Assembly: GCF_000020965.1 (NCBI RefSeq) | Contig: NC_011297.1 | Location: forward strand, 758,387-822,386 | Direction of reading: 5' to 3' | Source of the DNA: Dictyoglomus thermophilum H-6-12 | GTDB taxonomy: Bacteria > Dictyoglomota > Dictyoglomia > Dictyoglomales > Dictyoglomaceae | Length of the DNA stretch: 64,000 bases | Shown here: one piece after another, positions 52,428-63,097 of the stretch | Numbering within the stretch: position 1 is the stretch's first letter | How the letters are laid out: every line of letters begins with the position of its first letter | Program-made: the position numbers and the translations under genes | The notes under the pieces: generated by a model | What the model was told of the DNA's origin: nothing | Databases searched by the model: none | Seen by the model: the letters and a program-made list of their open reading frames with translations, nothing else

Positions 52428-53207
52428 ATGACCCAAAAAATTGAGGATATTTTTTTGGAGATAAAAGATGAAAAATTGAAGGGAAAAATTAAAGACTTAT
52501 ATGAAATATTTCAGAGGGTAGCCCAAAGGGGTGGACTCTATATTACTGATTTCTTAGATTTGACAGAACAGTATTATTTTCAGAAAATAAGTAGCTATTT
52601 TGTTAATGAATTATATACATCGCTTTATGGCGGCGTAGATGGAGCGGAAAGAAAGATGGGATTTATATCAGATAAGATAGAGTTGATTGAGTATATAGAC
52701 TACAGTAAATATTTAGTGGGATTAAGCATAAGATCTAAGGATAAAATTTCTATTTCATTTTTAAAGGAGATTTTTGAAAAAAATAACTTAATAAATAAAT
52801 TAGGGGATATTTGGTATTCAGATGGGATAAAATTAGTTTTGGCAAGCGAAATTTTATCTGATGTTGAGAAACTATTTAATGAATATCAAATTGATTTTGA
52901 ACTTTTAACCCTTGAACAACTTAAAGCTTATTCTAAAATTACAAGAGTTATACGTACTACAGAGAGTTCTAAGAGATTAGACTCTGTTGGTAGTGCTGCA
53001 TTAGGGATCTCAAGAAGTAAGATGCAAAGCTATATAAAAGCTGGGGTGGTAACAGTTAACGGGAAAAAAGTATACGATGCTCATTATGAATTGGAAGAGG
53101 GAGACATAGTAATAGTTCAGGGGCTTGGAAATTTTAAAATCAATAAAATTAATGTTACTCAAAAGGGTAAATTTTACATGGAAATTGAAAGAAGTCTAAG
53201 GAGATAG
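52428..53207 (+). CDS. S4-domain RNA-binding protein (YlmH-like)
   Basis: 259 residues from the ATG at 52428, chosen for its AAAGGAGGAAG ribosome binding site; a longer frame overlaps the promoter (TATAAT at 52397-52402). The C-terminal S4 domain (about 180-240) reads SKRLDSVGSAALGISRSKMQSYIKAGVVTVNGK. The N-terminal 170 residues resemble the YlmH family, which binds stalled ribosomes or rRNA. prmA begins 1 base after its stop, consistent with a translation role. Confidence 0.85.
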   Translation: MTQKIEDIFLEIKDEKLKGKIKDLYEIFQRVAQRGGLYITDFLDLTEQYYFQKISSYFVNELYTSLYGGVDGAERKMGFISDKIELIEYIDYSKYLVGLSIRSKDKISISFLKEIFEKNNLINKLGDIWYSDGIKLVLASEILSDVEKLFNEYQIDFELLTLEQLKAYSKITRVIRTTESSKRLDSVGSAALGISRSKMQSYIKAGVVTVNGKKVYDAHYELEEGDIVIVQGLGNFKINKINVTQKGKFYMEIERSLRR

Positions 53208-53208
53208 C

Positions 53209-54114
53209 ATGGAGTATTTTGAATTAATATTAAAAACTAAGAAAGACTTAGAAGAACCTATAATTGCCATATTAGAGATTTTGGGTTCAAAGGGTACAGC
53301 TATAGAAGATAATTTCTTTGATAACTCTGTTCTCTGGGATTATGTAGATGAGGAGTTTGCAGAGAGAGACTATGTGCTTATAAGATCCTATTTTGACAAA
53401 GATACAGACATGGAAGAGATAATAAATAGATTGAAGGCAAGAATTAAAGAAAATTTTGAAGGGTTAGGGGATGTAGAAGATGTAGAGTATAGAGTTGTTA
53501 AAGAAGAAGATTGGGCTAATGAATGGAAAAAGTATGCAAAACCAATATATGTTGGAAGAATTTTAATTTTGCCTTCCTGGGAAAAAGTAGATACTACCGA
53601 AGATAAGATTTTAGTTATAATGGATCCGGGAATGGCTTTTGGATCAGGTAGTCATCCTACTACTATTATGTGTATTGAAATGCTTCAGAAATATTTGAAA
53701 GAAGGAATGGATGTTTTAGATGTAGGAACTGGTTCTGGAATTCTTTCTATTGTGGCTAAAAAACTTGGTGCAGGTAAGGTTAAAGGCATTGATATTGACA
53801 AAAAAGCTGTAGAGGTTGCAAAAGAAAATGCAAAGAGAAACAATGTAGAGTTAGAGTTTCAACAGGCTAATCTTACTATTGGCATAGAGGACAAGTATGA
53901 TATAGTTGTGGCAAATTTAATTGCAGAGATTATTTTAAAACTAAATTCTGAAGTTAAAAGAGTTTTGAAAGAAAGTGGAGTATACATTACTTCTGGCATC
54001 ATAGGAGAGAAATTAGATATGGTTTTGAAATCTTTTGAGGAAAATAACATAAAAATCTTGGAGATAAGGGAGAAAGAAGGTTGGTTTACTGTGGTAGGTA
54101 AAAATGAAGATTAG
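53209..54114 (+). CDS. prmA: Ribosomal protein L11 methyltransferase
   Basis: 301 residues. The PrmA-specific DPGMAFGSGSHPTTIMCIEML near residue 141 precedes the SAM-binding VLDVGTGSGILSIVAKKLG near 166 and the catalytic-region NLIAEI near 233. It trimethylates ribosomal protein L11 using SAM. It overlaps the DUF1284 gene by 11 bases. Confidence 0.95.
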   Translation: MEYFELILKTKKDLEEPIIAILEILGSKGTAIEDNFFDNSVLWDYVDEEFAERDYVLIRSYFDKDTDMEEIINRLKARIKENFEGLGDVEDVEYRVVKEEDWANEWKKYAKPIYVGRILILPSWEKVDTTEDKILVIMDPGMAFGSGSHPTTIMCIEMLQKYLKEGMDVLDVGTGSGILSIVAKKLGAGKVKGIDIDKKAVEVAKENAKRNNVELEFQQANLTIGIEDKYDIVVANLIAEIILKLNSEVKRVLKESGVYITSGIIGEKLDMVLKSFEENNIKILEIREKEGWFTVVGKNED

Positions 54115-54487
54115 AGGGCATCATTTGTTTTGTCTTTTACATTTTGAGGGTAAAGGATATTCTCAAGATTTTGTAGAGAACATGTATAAGGTTAAAGAAG
54201 CTCTTGAGAATAGGGGAAAATTCTCTTTAGTTTTGTATTGTGATGATATATGCAAAAAGTGTCCTTATATGGAGAATAACGAATGTAGAAAAGATGTTGA
54301 TAATAAGCTAATGTATAAAGACAGTGAGATTGTTTCAAGGCTTGGATTAAGTTTAGAGGGAGAACTATATGATTTTGCTTATGTCAAATCACTAATTTTT
54401 AAAAATTTTAATAGGAAGGATTTTGAGGATTTGTGTAAGGATTGTTCTTGGTTTTCTTTGTGTAGTGAAAAGGGTGTCTTTGGATAA
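54104..54487 (+). CDS. DUF1284 family protein
   Basis: 127 residues beginning MKIRGHHLFCLLHFEGKGYS, the conserved opening of DUF1284. Cysteine pairs follow: CDDICKKCPYMENNEC near residue 46 and DLCKDCSWFSLC near 109, suggesting a metal or Fe-S site. The family has no settled function. It is translationally coupled to prmA and followed closely by the arginase-like gene. Confidence 0.85.
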   Translation: MKIRGHHLFCLLHFEGKGYSQDFVENMYKVKEALENRGKFSLVLYCDDICKKCPYMENNECRKDVDNKLMYKDSEIVSRLGLSLEGELYDFAYVKSLIFKNFNRKDFEDLCKDCSWFSLCSEKGVFG

Positions 54488-54502
54488 AGGATGGGATGGA
54501 TT

Positions 54503-55213
54503 ATGTATAAAAAAGAAAAATCTCATATATACCTATTTTGTTTTGACGATACATATTTTAATCAAAGAAATCTTGTGAGATTTGGAAAAGTAATAGATTT
54601 AAGAGGATTTAAACAGGTAAGGTATCTCTGTTCTTATGACAGATTGAAGGAGCTTGAGAAATTTGTTAATTCAATAAGTGGAATTAAGTTCTTAGGTAAA
54701 AGTGATTTTCATTACTTTACTTATCTGTTTGTAAAAAGCATTAATATTAAATTTAATCTTGTGGTTATAGATCATCATGTGGATCTAAAAAGCACTTTTG
54801 AGGGGTACATTAGCTGTGGATCATGGTTGAGAGATGTTATGAAAATTTCATCTTTAAATAAAATTTTTTTATTTACTTCCGATAATAATACTGGAGAAAA
54901 TAATAACAAGTTAGTTGTAATAAGCAAGAATTTTAAACCTTTAAAAACCATGATAGGAGATTTGCCTATTTATGTGAGTATAGATAAGGACATTCTTGAT
55001 AAAAAGTACCTAAATACTAATTGGGAGCAAGGTAATATGGATATTAAAGAATTTTTTAACTTACTTAATTTTCTCTCCCAATTTAATGTGATTGGAGTTG
55101 ATGTTTGTGGAGAGCCTGATTTTAATTTGGCTGAATATGAAAAAAGTGAGAAATTAAACCTGATGATTTGCAATATATTTTCTAAAAATGAATACTTTAG
55201 AAATTCTGCTTAA
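54503..55213 (+). CDS. Divergent arginase/deacetylase-fold protein
   Basis: 236 residues from the ATG at 54503; another ATG at 54491 would add four residues but touches the AAAGG. Two metal-binding signatures of the ureohydrolase fold can be seen: VVIDHHVDLK near residue 92 (in place of DAHxD) and VSIDKDILDKKYLN near 157 (SxDxD). FNVIGVDVCGEPDF near 198 then follows, as in the fold. The N-terminal GGDHS-type motif is not obvious and the whole protein is short, so a hydrolase with a new substrate, or a binding protein, is likely. Confidence in the fold is moderate. Confidence 0.55.
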   Translation: MYKKEKSHIYLFCFDDTYFNQRNLVRFGKVIDLRGFKQVRYLCSYDRLKELEKFVNSISGIKFLGKSDFHYFTYLFVKSINIKFNLVVIDHHVDLKSTFEGYISCGSWLRDVMKISSLNKIFLFTSDNNTGENNNKLVVISKNFKPLKTMIGDLPIYVSIDKDILDKKYLNTNWEQGNMDIKEFFNLLNFLSQFNVIGVDVCGEPDFNLAEYEKSEKLNLMICNIFSKNEYFRNSA

Positions 55214-55307
55214 GGTGTTAGTATAGGATTTAAGTTATGAGATAAATGTTTCTTTGGGTATAATAGAACAAAAGCAATTTTAAAAAATCTTTTAGGGGGA
55301 CAAATAA

Positions 55308-57146
55308 ATGGAAAAAATAAGCGCAAAAGAAAAGAGTATAAGAGAACTTCTTAAGGATAAAAGATATCTTATTGATTACTATCAGAGGGAATATAAATGG
55401 CAGACTAAGCAGGTCAAGGAGTTAATTGAGGATTTAGTTGAGTGTTTTCTAGAAGATTACGATCCCGAAGATTCTAGAGAGAAGATAGCAAATTATAGTA
55501 AATATTATCTTGGAGCTATTATTATTTGTGAGAAGGATGCTCAGAAATATATTATTGATGGACAGCAACGTCTTACAACTTTAACACTGCTACTTATTTA
55601 TCTGAGAAATATATTAAAGGATGAAGACCAGAAAGCTAAGTTGTATAGTCTTGTATTCTCAGATGTTTTTGGCAAAAAGACTTACAATATTGATGTGGAG
55701 GAAAGAAAACCTTACCTTGATGAGCTTGTTAAAGGAAATGTTCCTGATATAAACGGTGTTTCCGAGTCTATCGAGAATCTTATTGAAAGCTATAAAGAAA
55801 TACCTACATTCTTTCCTGATGATTTTGATGATAAAGCATTTCTTTACTTTAGCGATTGGTTGATAGAAAATGTCTATCTTGTAGAGATAACAACTCACGT
55901 AGAGGAGGATGCTTATAAGATATTTGAAACGATGAATGATCGAGGTCTTTCATTGACTCCCATTGAAATGTTGAAAAGCTATCTTTTATCAAGAATTAGC
56001 GATACTAATAAAAGAAATGAGGCTGCAAAGGTTTGGAGAGAGAAAGTAGAGGCTTTGAGGCGTTTAGGAAAAAATGAAGATAGCGAAGCTTTTAAAGCGT
56101 GGATGAGAGGAAAATTTGCAAATAGTATTCGTGAGAAGAAAAAGGATTCTAAACCTCTTGATTTTGATAGAATAGGAACAGAAATGCATCGATGGGTTAA
56201 GGAGAATGAAATAATTATTGGTTTAAAAGATTCTGATGACTTTTATAAATTTATAACTAAGGATGTGAAATTTTATTCAGAAAGGTATAAAGAATTAAAG
56301 GAATATTCTCAGAAACTAACAAGGGGGTTAGAGTCTATCTATTATCTAAGTTATTTAGGATTTACTCTCCAGTATCCAGTACTTCTCGCTTCGATTAATA
56401 TCGAAGATGATGACAAAAACATTAAGAAGAAATATCAAATTGTGGGGGATTTCCTTGATATTGTTTTTGTGCGTAGACTTTGGAATTATAAAGGTATAGA
56501 TTATAAGAACATGCAATACATATGCTTCAATATAATAAAGGAGATTAGAGATAAATCCTTATACGACTTAGGTGAGATATTATTAAGAAAGTTAGCAGAA
56601 GATAAATTTAACTTTGCTAAGAACAAAAACTTTAAATTAATATCTTTTAGAAGGTTTTATGTGCATTATATTCTAGCAAGGATGACTGATTTTGTTGAGG
56701 TAGAATCAGGCCTGAAAAGCCGATTTGAGGAGTATATAGCTAAGGGTCCAAATAGATATGAAATTGAGCATATATGGTCAAAAAATGCCTTTAATGAGTT
56801 AAAGGGTGAATTTTCAAGCTTATCAGATTTTGAAGAACATAGAAATAAAATTGGAGGACTTTTGATATTGCCTAAGAGTTTCAATGCATCCTATGGTGAT
56901 CTTCTTTATACGGAAAAGCTAAAACATTATTTTGGTCAAAATTTACTTGCAAAATCTTTGCACGAAGATTGCTATAATCACAATCCTGGATTCCTTAATT
57001 TCATTGAAAAGACAGGTCTTCCTTTTAAGCCCTATTCTAAATTTGGGAAAAAAGAACTTGAAGAGAGACAAGAACTTTATTGTCAACTTGCCGATATAAT
57101 ATGGTCACCTAAAAGGATAGAAAAGATTTTGAAAGAGAGCTTCTAA
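55308..57146 (+). CDS. DUF262/DUF1524 GmrSD-like nuclease
   Basis: 612 residues. The N-terminal DUF262 domain has RYLIDYYQREYKW near residue 25 and the nucleotide-binding IIDGQQRLTTL near 84. The C-terminal DUF1524 domain has an HNH-type core: RYEIEHIWSKNAFN near 486 and a later HRNKIGGLLILPKSFNAS near 510. This is the fused form of the GmrS-GmrD architecture known from type IV restriction of modified phage DNA and related phage-defence proteins. It stands alone with a TATAAT at 55259-55264 and an AGGGGGA ribosome binding site. The neighbouring broken DUF3800 gene suggests a small defence locus. Confidence 0.85.
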   Translation: MEKISAKEKSIRELLKDKRYLIDYYQREYKWQTKQVKELIEDLVECFLEDYDPEDSREKIANYSKYYLGAIIICEKDAQKYIIDGQQRLTTLTLLLIYLRNILKDEDQKAKLYSLVFSDVFGKKTYNIDVEERKPYLDELVKGNVPDINGVSESIENLIESYKEIPTFFPDDFDDKAFLYFSDWLIENVYLVEITTHVEEDAYKIFETMNDRGLSLTPIEMLKSYLLSRISDTNKRNEAAKVWREKVEALRRLGKNEDSEAFKAWMRGKFANSIREKKKDSKPLDFDRIGTEMHRWVKENEIIIGLKDSDDFYKFITKDVKFYSERYKELKEYSQKLTRGLESIYYLSYLGFTLQYPVLLASINIEDDDKNIKKKYQIVGDFLDIVFVRRLWNYKGIDYKNMQYICFNIIKEIRDKSLYDLGEILLRKLAEDKFNFAKNKNFKLISFRRFYVHYILARMTDFVEVESGLKSRFEEYIAKGPNRYEIEHIWSKNAFNELKGEFSSLSDFEEHRNKIGGLLILPKSFNASYGDLLYTEKLKHYFGQNLLAKSLHEDCYNHNPGFLNFIEKTGLPFKPYSKFGKKELEERQELYCQLADIIWSPKRIEKILKESF

Positions 57147-57192
57147 AGATAATAATTTTATTAGACATTTAAAGTTGTTTTAAGGTACTTAA

Positions 57193-58126
57193 AGAGATGT
57201 AAAGACTGAGTTAAATGAATTTTGTAATATTGTGGCGAAGCAAAGAACTGAGGCTATGGAGGAGAAGATTGAGAGATATCCTCAAACATATCTTCTAGTT
57301 TTGGATGAGGTTGGAGATTGGCACAAAAATCTCTTTATGATGGGTGGTTGTGTTTTTGATTTATCTTGTTTATGGAAAATTATTTTATATTTAAGAGAAA
57401 TTAAGAGGGATATATTGAAATTTGAAGATACAGACAAAGAATTTAAATGGAGTAATTTTACTTGTAAAATTAAGAAAATAAAAAAATCAAACTCTCCTAC
57501 ATTGGAGTCTGAATTAAAAAAAATATAAAGAATATTTAGAAAAAATTGTTTATTTAGGCGAAAAAGAAATTTTTTCATTCTTTTGTTCTGTTGTAGAACT
57601 TCCTCTAGTTACTCTCTGGAGAGAATGGAAAGATCACAAAAACAAAGAGGATAGGAAAAGATGTGAGATATGGGTTAGAGAAAAATCAATTCAAGATATT
57701 GTTCAACGGTATTTCAAATGGTTAGAGGAAAAAGACGGGCTAGGACTTATATTAATAGATCGAACTAATAATAGAATTGATGAGCTATATTTTAAAAAGT
57801 AAGAGAATTGATAATTAGTGGAGATATTTTTTACCACAGATTTGATAGAATAATACCACCTTTTTTTTGATATAAATGATATATTTTTTGGGGCATTTAG
57901 TTATGTTTTACGGAATTTATATGGAGATTCTAAAGGGAAAATTCATCCTATAACATGTATGTTGTATTCAGTTATTCTAAGAAAAATTAATAAAAGTAAA
58001 GATGGAAAAATTTGGGGATTTGGCTTATTTGATATTCCTAAAGAATCAAAAATAAGAAATTGTTTAAATGAGGAAGCTTTAAACTCTATATCAAAAAACT
58101 GTGATGAAATGAGTATTTTAGATTAA
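57193..58126 (+). pseudogene. Broken DUF3800-like gene
   Basis: An about 310-codon frame interrupted by three single-base indels, each in or next to a homopolymer: an A8 run (57516-57523), an A5 run (57794-57798) and a T8 run (57861-57868). Removing one A, adding one A and removing one T joins four pieces. The joined protein starts near YLLVLDEVGD (the DESGD-like opening of DUF3800), continues through WREWKDH and GLGLILIDRTNN, and reaches DINDIFFGAFSYVLRNL, which resembles the ADxxAG end of that RNase H-like family. No other stop interrupts it. The only in-frame starts are weak (GTG at 57232). Recent decay, slippage-based expression or sequencing error are all possible. Confidence 0.65.
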
Positions 58127-58238
58127 GAATGACGTTGTGGAGATTTTAAATATTGCGGGAGCAACCATAAGCGAACTTTTGCGTCCTATAAAAAAATTTT
58201 TGTATCCCAAGTTATTTCGTCTAATTAAAAATGAGTAA
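58122..58238 (+). pseudogene. Short C-terminal gene remnant
   Basis: After a stop at 58119-58121 a 38-codon open stretch runs to a stop at 58236-58238. It reads IKNDVVEILNIAGATISELL and then RPIKKFLYPKLFRLIKNE. It has no start codon or ribosome binding site and looks like the tail of a protein. It could be the displaced end of the DUF3800-like gene or a remnant of another gene. The 127 bases from here to the tRNAs hold nothing I can identify. Confidence 0.35.
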
Positions 58239-58365
58239 ACAAGTTGGATAAAAATATTTTTATTAAGTCAAGTATATTTTTCTAAAAAGAATTCTCAAAG
58301 TGTGTTTAAATTTTCGTGACAACCCTAATACTTTCTAAAAGCATAATGTTACAAAAATTTATATT

Positions 58366-58441
58366 TGGTGGCCCTACGGGGATTCGAACCCCGGTTTTTG
58401 GGTTGAGAACCCAACGTCCTAGTCCACTAGACGATAGGGCC
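58366..58441 (-). tRNA. tRNA-Glu (CTC anticodon)
   Basis: The minus strand folds into a full cloverleaf. The acceptor GGCCCTA pairs with TAGGGCC, and the anticodon stem TTGGG/CCCAA surrounds the loop TTCTCAA (anticodon CTC). The T arm is GGGGT-TCGAATC-CCCG, and the 3' CCA is encoded. It lies ten bases after the Gln tRNA and is probably co-transcribed with it. Confidence 0.93.
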
Positions 58442-58451
58442 ACTTTTTTTC

Positions 58452-58526
58452 TGGCTGGGGAGGATGGATTCGAACCATCCCTACCTGATCCAGAGTCAGG
58501 CGTCCTACCAGCTAGACGACTCCCCA
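58452..58526 (-). tRNA. tRNA-Gln (CTG anticodon)
   Basis: Cloverleaf on the minus strand. The acceptor TGGGGAG pairs with CTCCCCA, and the anticodon stem CCTGA/TCAGG surrounds CTCTGGA (anticodon CTG). The T arm is GATGG-TTCGAAT-CCATC, and the 3' CCA is encoded. The discriminator is G, usual for Gln tRNAs. Confidence 0.93.
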
Positions 58527-58541
58527 GTTTTTTACAAGATT

Positions 58542-58570
58542 ATGTTAATATATAACGCCGATTTTGTCAA
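58542..58570 (-). promoter_or_regulatory. Promoter of the tRNA pair
   Basis: On the minus strand TTGACA (58565-58570), a 17-base spacer and TAACAT (58542-58547) lie just upstream of the tRNA-Gln gene. The rest of the gap up to the groEL terminator (58571-58743) is AT-rich with no feature that I can see. Confidence 0.55.
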
Positions 58571-58743
58571 TATAATCGAGCTTTCTCCTAAAATCAGTAG
58601 TTCTTTAGTGAGTCCTTTTTCCCTCCTTTCTTTTTAAAATTGTCTACTTTTGAATTACATAAATAGTAGTTTTGGTTTTTTTCTTTATTTAAGACTTGCA
58701 AAAAATAAATGATCTAAATCTAAGTATTTACCACATAAAAAAT

Positions 58744-58774
58744 AAAAACCCCCAGGAGTTTTTCCTGGGGGTTT
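58744..58774 (-). terminator. Terminator of groESL
   Basis: A 12-base stem (AAACCCCCAGGA with TCCTGGGGGTTT) and a 5-base loop, followed on the minus strand by TTTTTATT. It lies 9 bases after the groEL stop. Confidence 0.9.
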
Positions 58775-58782
58775 AATTCTTA

Positions 58783-60399
<1,617 letters not shown>

Positions 60400-60429
60400 A
60401 TTCCATCCCTCCTTTTTCCTAAAAGTTTT

Positions 60430-60720
60430 TTACTCCTCAATAACAGCTAAAATATCTCTTTCGCTGAGAATAAGATATTCTTCACCTTCAATTTTGACTT
60501 CAGTCCCTGCGTACTTAGCAAATATTACTCTGTCTCCCTCTTTGATTTCTAATGGCACTTTTTGACCATTATCAAGAATTCTACCAGTTCCTACTGCGAT
60601 GACTTTTCCTTGTTGGGGCTTTTCTTTTGCAGTATCGGGTAAAACAATACCACTTTTTGTTTTCTCCTCTTGCTCAATAACCTTCACTACTACACGATCA
60701 CCAATAGGACGTAATTTCAC
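60430..60720 (-). CDS. groES: Co-chaperonin GroES
   Basis: 96 residues. [21 protein letters not shown], the mobile loop [19 protein letters not shown] near residue 20, and the closing dome segment are standard. It caps the GroEL cylinder. The GAAAGGAGG ribosome binding site is strong. It is the first gene of the operon. Confidence 0.97.
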   Translation of the reverse strand: MKLRPIGDRVVVKVIEQEEKTKSGIVLPDTAKEKPQQGKVIAVGTGRILDNGQKVPLEIKEGDRVIFAKYAGTEVKIEGEEYLILSERDILAVIEE

Positions 60721-60750
60721 TTTTCCCAGCCTCCTTTCTTAAAATTTTTG

Positions 60751-60777
60751 TTAGCAATCTCATTTGGTGAGTGCTAA
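60751..60777 (-). promoter_or_regulatory. CIRCE operator (HrcA site)
   Basis: On the minus strand TTAGCACTC, nine bases, then GATTGCTAA. This matches the CIRCE consensus TTAGCACTC-N9-GAGTGCTAA with one mismatch. It lies between the groES promoter and start codon, so heat-shock control by HrcA is expected; hrcA itself is not in the window. Confidence 0.93.
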
Positions 60778-60790
60778 AACCAAAAAATAA

Positions 60791-60818
60791 TATATATTAA
60801 TTCTTAACTGTGGTTCAA
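60791..60818 (-). promoter_or_regulatory. groESL promoter
   Basis: Minus strand TTGAAC (60813-60818), a 16-base spacer and TATATA (60791-60796), immediately upstream of CIRCE so that a bound repressor would cover the start site. Confidence 0.65.
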
Positions 60819-60881
60819 TAAATAAAATCAACAAAAAATAGTAAAAAAATCCTAAAAAATCAAATTTATCAGAAAATATTG

Positions 60882-62045
60882 CTATTTTTCTTTGTTTTTT
60901 ATCAATTCTCTGTATAATTCTTCTAATTTTATAGCGCTCCTATCTATGGAAAACTCTTGTGCTTTGATTTTTGCGTTCTTTTGCATCATCTTTAAAAGTT
61001 CAGGATTATTCAGTAAAAGTTCTACCTTATTGGAAAATTCTTCCAGATCCTCTTCTACAAGAAAGCCTTCTTTTCCATCTTCTATTAGGCTCATAGAGCC
61101 TGGAGCTCTTATTGCTACTACTGCACATTCACCAGCCATGGCTTCTAGGGTTACTAGCCCCTGGGTTTCAGTAGTGGAGGCAAACACAAAAATTTCAGCT
61201 ATTTTGTAGAAATTTACTAGTTCTTCTCTTGGGTACCAGCCCATTAGTATAATTTTATCTTCTAAATTTAGTTTTTTTATTAGGTTTTCTAGGTTCTTTT
61301 TTTCTTCACCATCTCCAACTACAAGAAAAATGGTGTCATCCCTGTTTTTAAGTAGTTTTTCTAAAGAGTAGAATAGAAATGGGATATTCTTTTCTTTTGC
61401 AAGTCTTCCTGCATAAAGTAATATTCTCTTATCTTTCCATGGAAAATTTTTAAGAAATTCTTCTGAAATATCCTTTTCCCATAGAGAAAAATCTATTCCT
61501 GTAGGTAATATTTCGATTCGGGTTTTTACGCCAAAATTTATTATCATTTCTTTTATTTCCTTAGTAGGGGCTATAACTAAATCTACTTGATTAGCATACT
61601 TAACGCTTTCCTGAATAGCAAACTTTGCAGAAATTTTTTCTGGAATTAGAGGTATATAGTGTACATATTTGTGGTATTGGGTATGATGGGTAAAAACAAT
61701 AGGTATGCGATACTTCTTTGCAAGTTTTAGAGCTGTTTTTCCTATCACAAAAGGATGATGAGAATGCACAATGTCGAAGTTTTGTTTTTTAAAAAAATCC
61801 TCTACGAAAAAAGAAAAGTATAAAGGTATGGGCTGAGGGGTAATAAATTTTAGAGCAAAGGATGGGAATCTCCAAACCTTTTTGTTAGAATCATCTTTAT
61901 ATCTGGGAAACCAGGGTGGATATTTGGGAGCAAAGACAAAAACCTCATGTCCTAGCTTTTCTAAAGCTTCTCTATAGCTCTCAACTGCTATAGCTGCTCC
62001 TCCAGTATTAGGGAGGTAATTATTTGTAAAAAAGGCTATTTTCAT
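60882..62045 (-). CDS. GT4-family glycosyltransferase
   Basis: 387 residues. The N-terminal MKIAFFTNNYLPNTGGAAIAVESY is typical of GT4 enzymes acting on lipid or diacylglycerol acceptors. DIVHSHHPFVIGKTAL lies near residue 92. The donor site is near 200-300: LLYAGRLAKEKNIPFL and FASTTETQGLVTLEAMAGECAVVA, with the EX7E-type glutamates. It may transfer a sugar to a membrane lipid. It overlaps the next glycosyltransferase by 4 bases, and both lie with a flippase-like membrane protein. Confidence 0.9.
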   Translation of the reverse strand: MKIAFFTNNYLPNTGGAAIAVESYREALEKLGHEVFVFAPKYPPWFPRYKDDSNKKVWRFPSFALKFITPQPIPLYFSFFVEDFFKKQNFDIVHSHHPFVIGKTALKLAKKYRIPIVFTHHTQYHKYVHYIPLIPEKISAKFAIQESVKYANQVDLVIAPTKEIKEMIINFGVKTRIEILPTGIDFSLWEKDISEEFLKNFPWKDKRILLYAGRLAKEKNIPFLFYSLEKLLKNRDDTIFLVVGDGEEKKNLENLIKKLNLEDKIILMGWYPREELVNFYKIAEIFVFASTTETQGLVTLEAMAGECAVVAIRAPGSMSLIEDGKEGFLVEEDLEEFSNKVELLLNNPELLKMMQKNAKIKAQEFSIDRSAIKLEELYRELIKNKEK

Positions 62046-63079
62046 AGTATTCCTAGTAGTTTTTTATATAAATTTACTGTAGCTTCGGTAGTTTTTTCTA
62101 TATTATAGGTTTTAGCTATTTCCGTAGCTCTTTTTGAGTATTCTTCTCTCAAACTTTTATCTTCTGCAAGTTGAATTATTTTTTGAATCACATCATTCTC
62201 ATTCCATGGTATATAATGGGGGGATAGAGGAGCTTTGTACTCTTCAATATCTCTTAAAAGTAGAGGAAGTCCAACTGCAGAAGCTTCTAATACAGCTATG
62301 CTAAAGTTTTCTTGCCTTGAGGGGAAAAAGAATATATCTGCCATGTTATAAAATTTATTGAGTTCTTCATGGGGAATAGGTCCAGGTAATATTAAATTAG
62401 GTGGTGGATCTTTTAGAATCTTTTTAATTTCTCCATATCCTCCACTGAAGAAGGAGAATGGTATACCTCCAACCCATACGAATTTATATTGAGGAAGGGC
62501 TTCTGCCACTTTAGCAAAGGTATCAAACCCTTTTCTTTTTATTATATGTCCTACACTTAATAACACGATTTCATTATCAGATATGCTAAAGGCTTTTCTC
62601 ATTTCTTTTCTAAGTTTTTCGTCTTTTTTGAATAAACTTAGATCTATACCATTTGGAATAAATATAATTTCGCTTTTAACTCCCATCTCTTTTAGTTTCT
62701 CAACTTCTAAGGGGGAAACTGCAATGACAGCATCTGCTTGGTTGTAAAATAATAAAAGATATTGGGCGAAGAGTGACTTCCATCTCTCAGCAAGAATTGC
62801 GCTACCAAGCATTGTGTCGGCTATTACGTGAGCTGTAAAGACTATCTTACTATCAGAGCTTTGTTTTGCATACTTAAAAAAGACATCTCCTAAGGAATGG
62901 AAATGAAGTATATCATATGGTCCTTCTTTTAATGTTCCGTTATAATAAACTTCCACATCATTTCTCTTTTTTAGTGCTTCATATAACATCTTACAAGCTG
63001 TTTGGTCCCCACCACCTTTTTTTCTTGCCGATGGTATACCTGGTTTAAAGAGCAGGTTAACTTTTATTTTCTTATTCAT
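62042..63079 (-). CDS. GT4-family glycosyltransferase
   Basis: 345 residues, GT-B fold. VNLLFKPGIPSARKKGGGDQTACKM opens the acceptor domain. VLLSVGHIIKRKGFDTFAKV near residue 175 and FFPSRQENFSIAVLEASAVGLPLLL near 255 form the nucleotide-sugar domain. It is distinct from its neighbour, so the pair probably adds two successive sugars. It begins 18 bases after the membrane protein gene and shares its transcript. Confidence 0.88.
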   Translation of the reverse strand: MNKKIKVNLLFKPGIPSARKKGGGDQTACKMLYEALKKRNDVEVYYNGTLKEGPYDILHFHSLGDVFFKYAKQSSDSKIVFTAHVIADTMLGSAILAERWKSLFAQYLLLFYNQADAVIAVSPLEVEKLKEMGVKSEIIFIPNGIDLSLFKKDEKLRKEMRKAFSISDNEIVLLSVGHIIKRKGFDTFAKVAEALPQYKFVWVGGIPFSFFSGGYGEIKKILKDPPPNLILPGPIPHEELNKFYNMADIFFFPSRQENFSIAVLEASAVGLPLLLRDIEEYKAPLSPHYIPWNENDVIQKIIQLAEDKSLREEYSKRATEIAKTYNIEKTTEATVNLYKKLLGIL

Positions 63080-63097
63080 AATTCACCTCGAGTCTCT

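Noticed and set aside
58316-58555. An open frame of 79 codons on the plus strand across the tRNA genes
   Set aside because: It is read antisense through both tRNAs; such TGIRTP/DGFEPS-like peptides are a well-known artefact of tRNA sequence.
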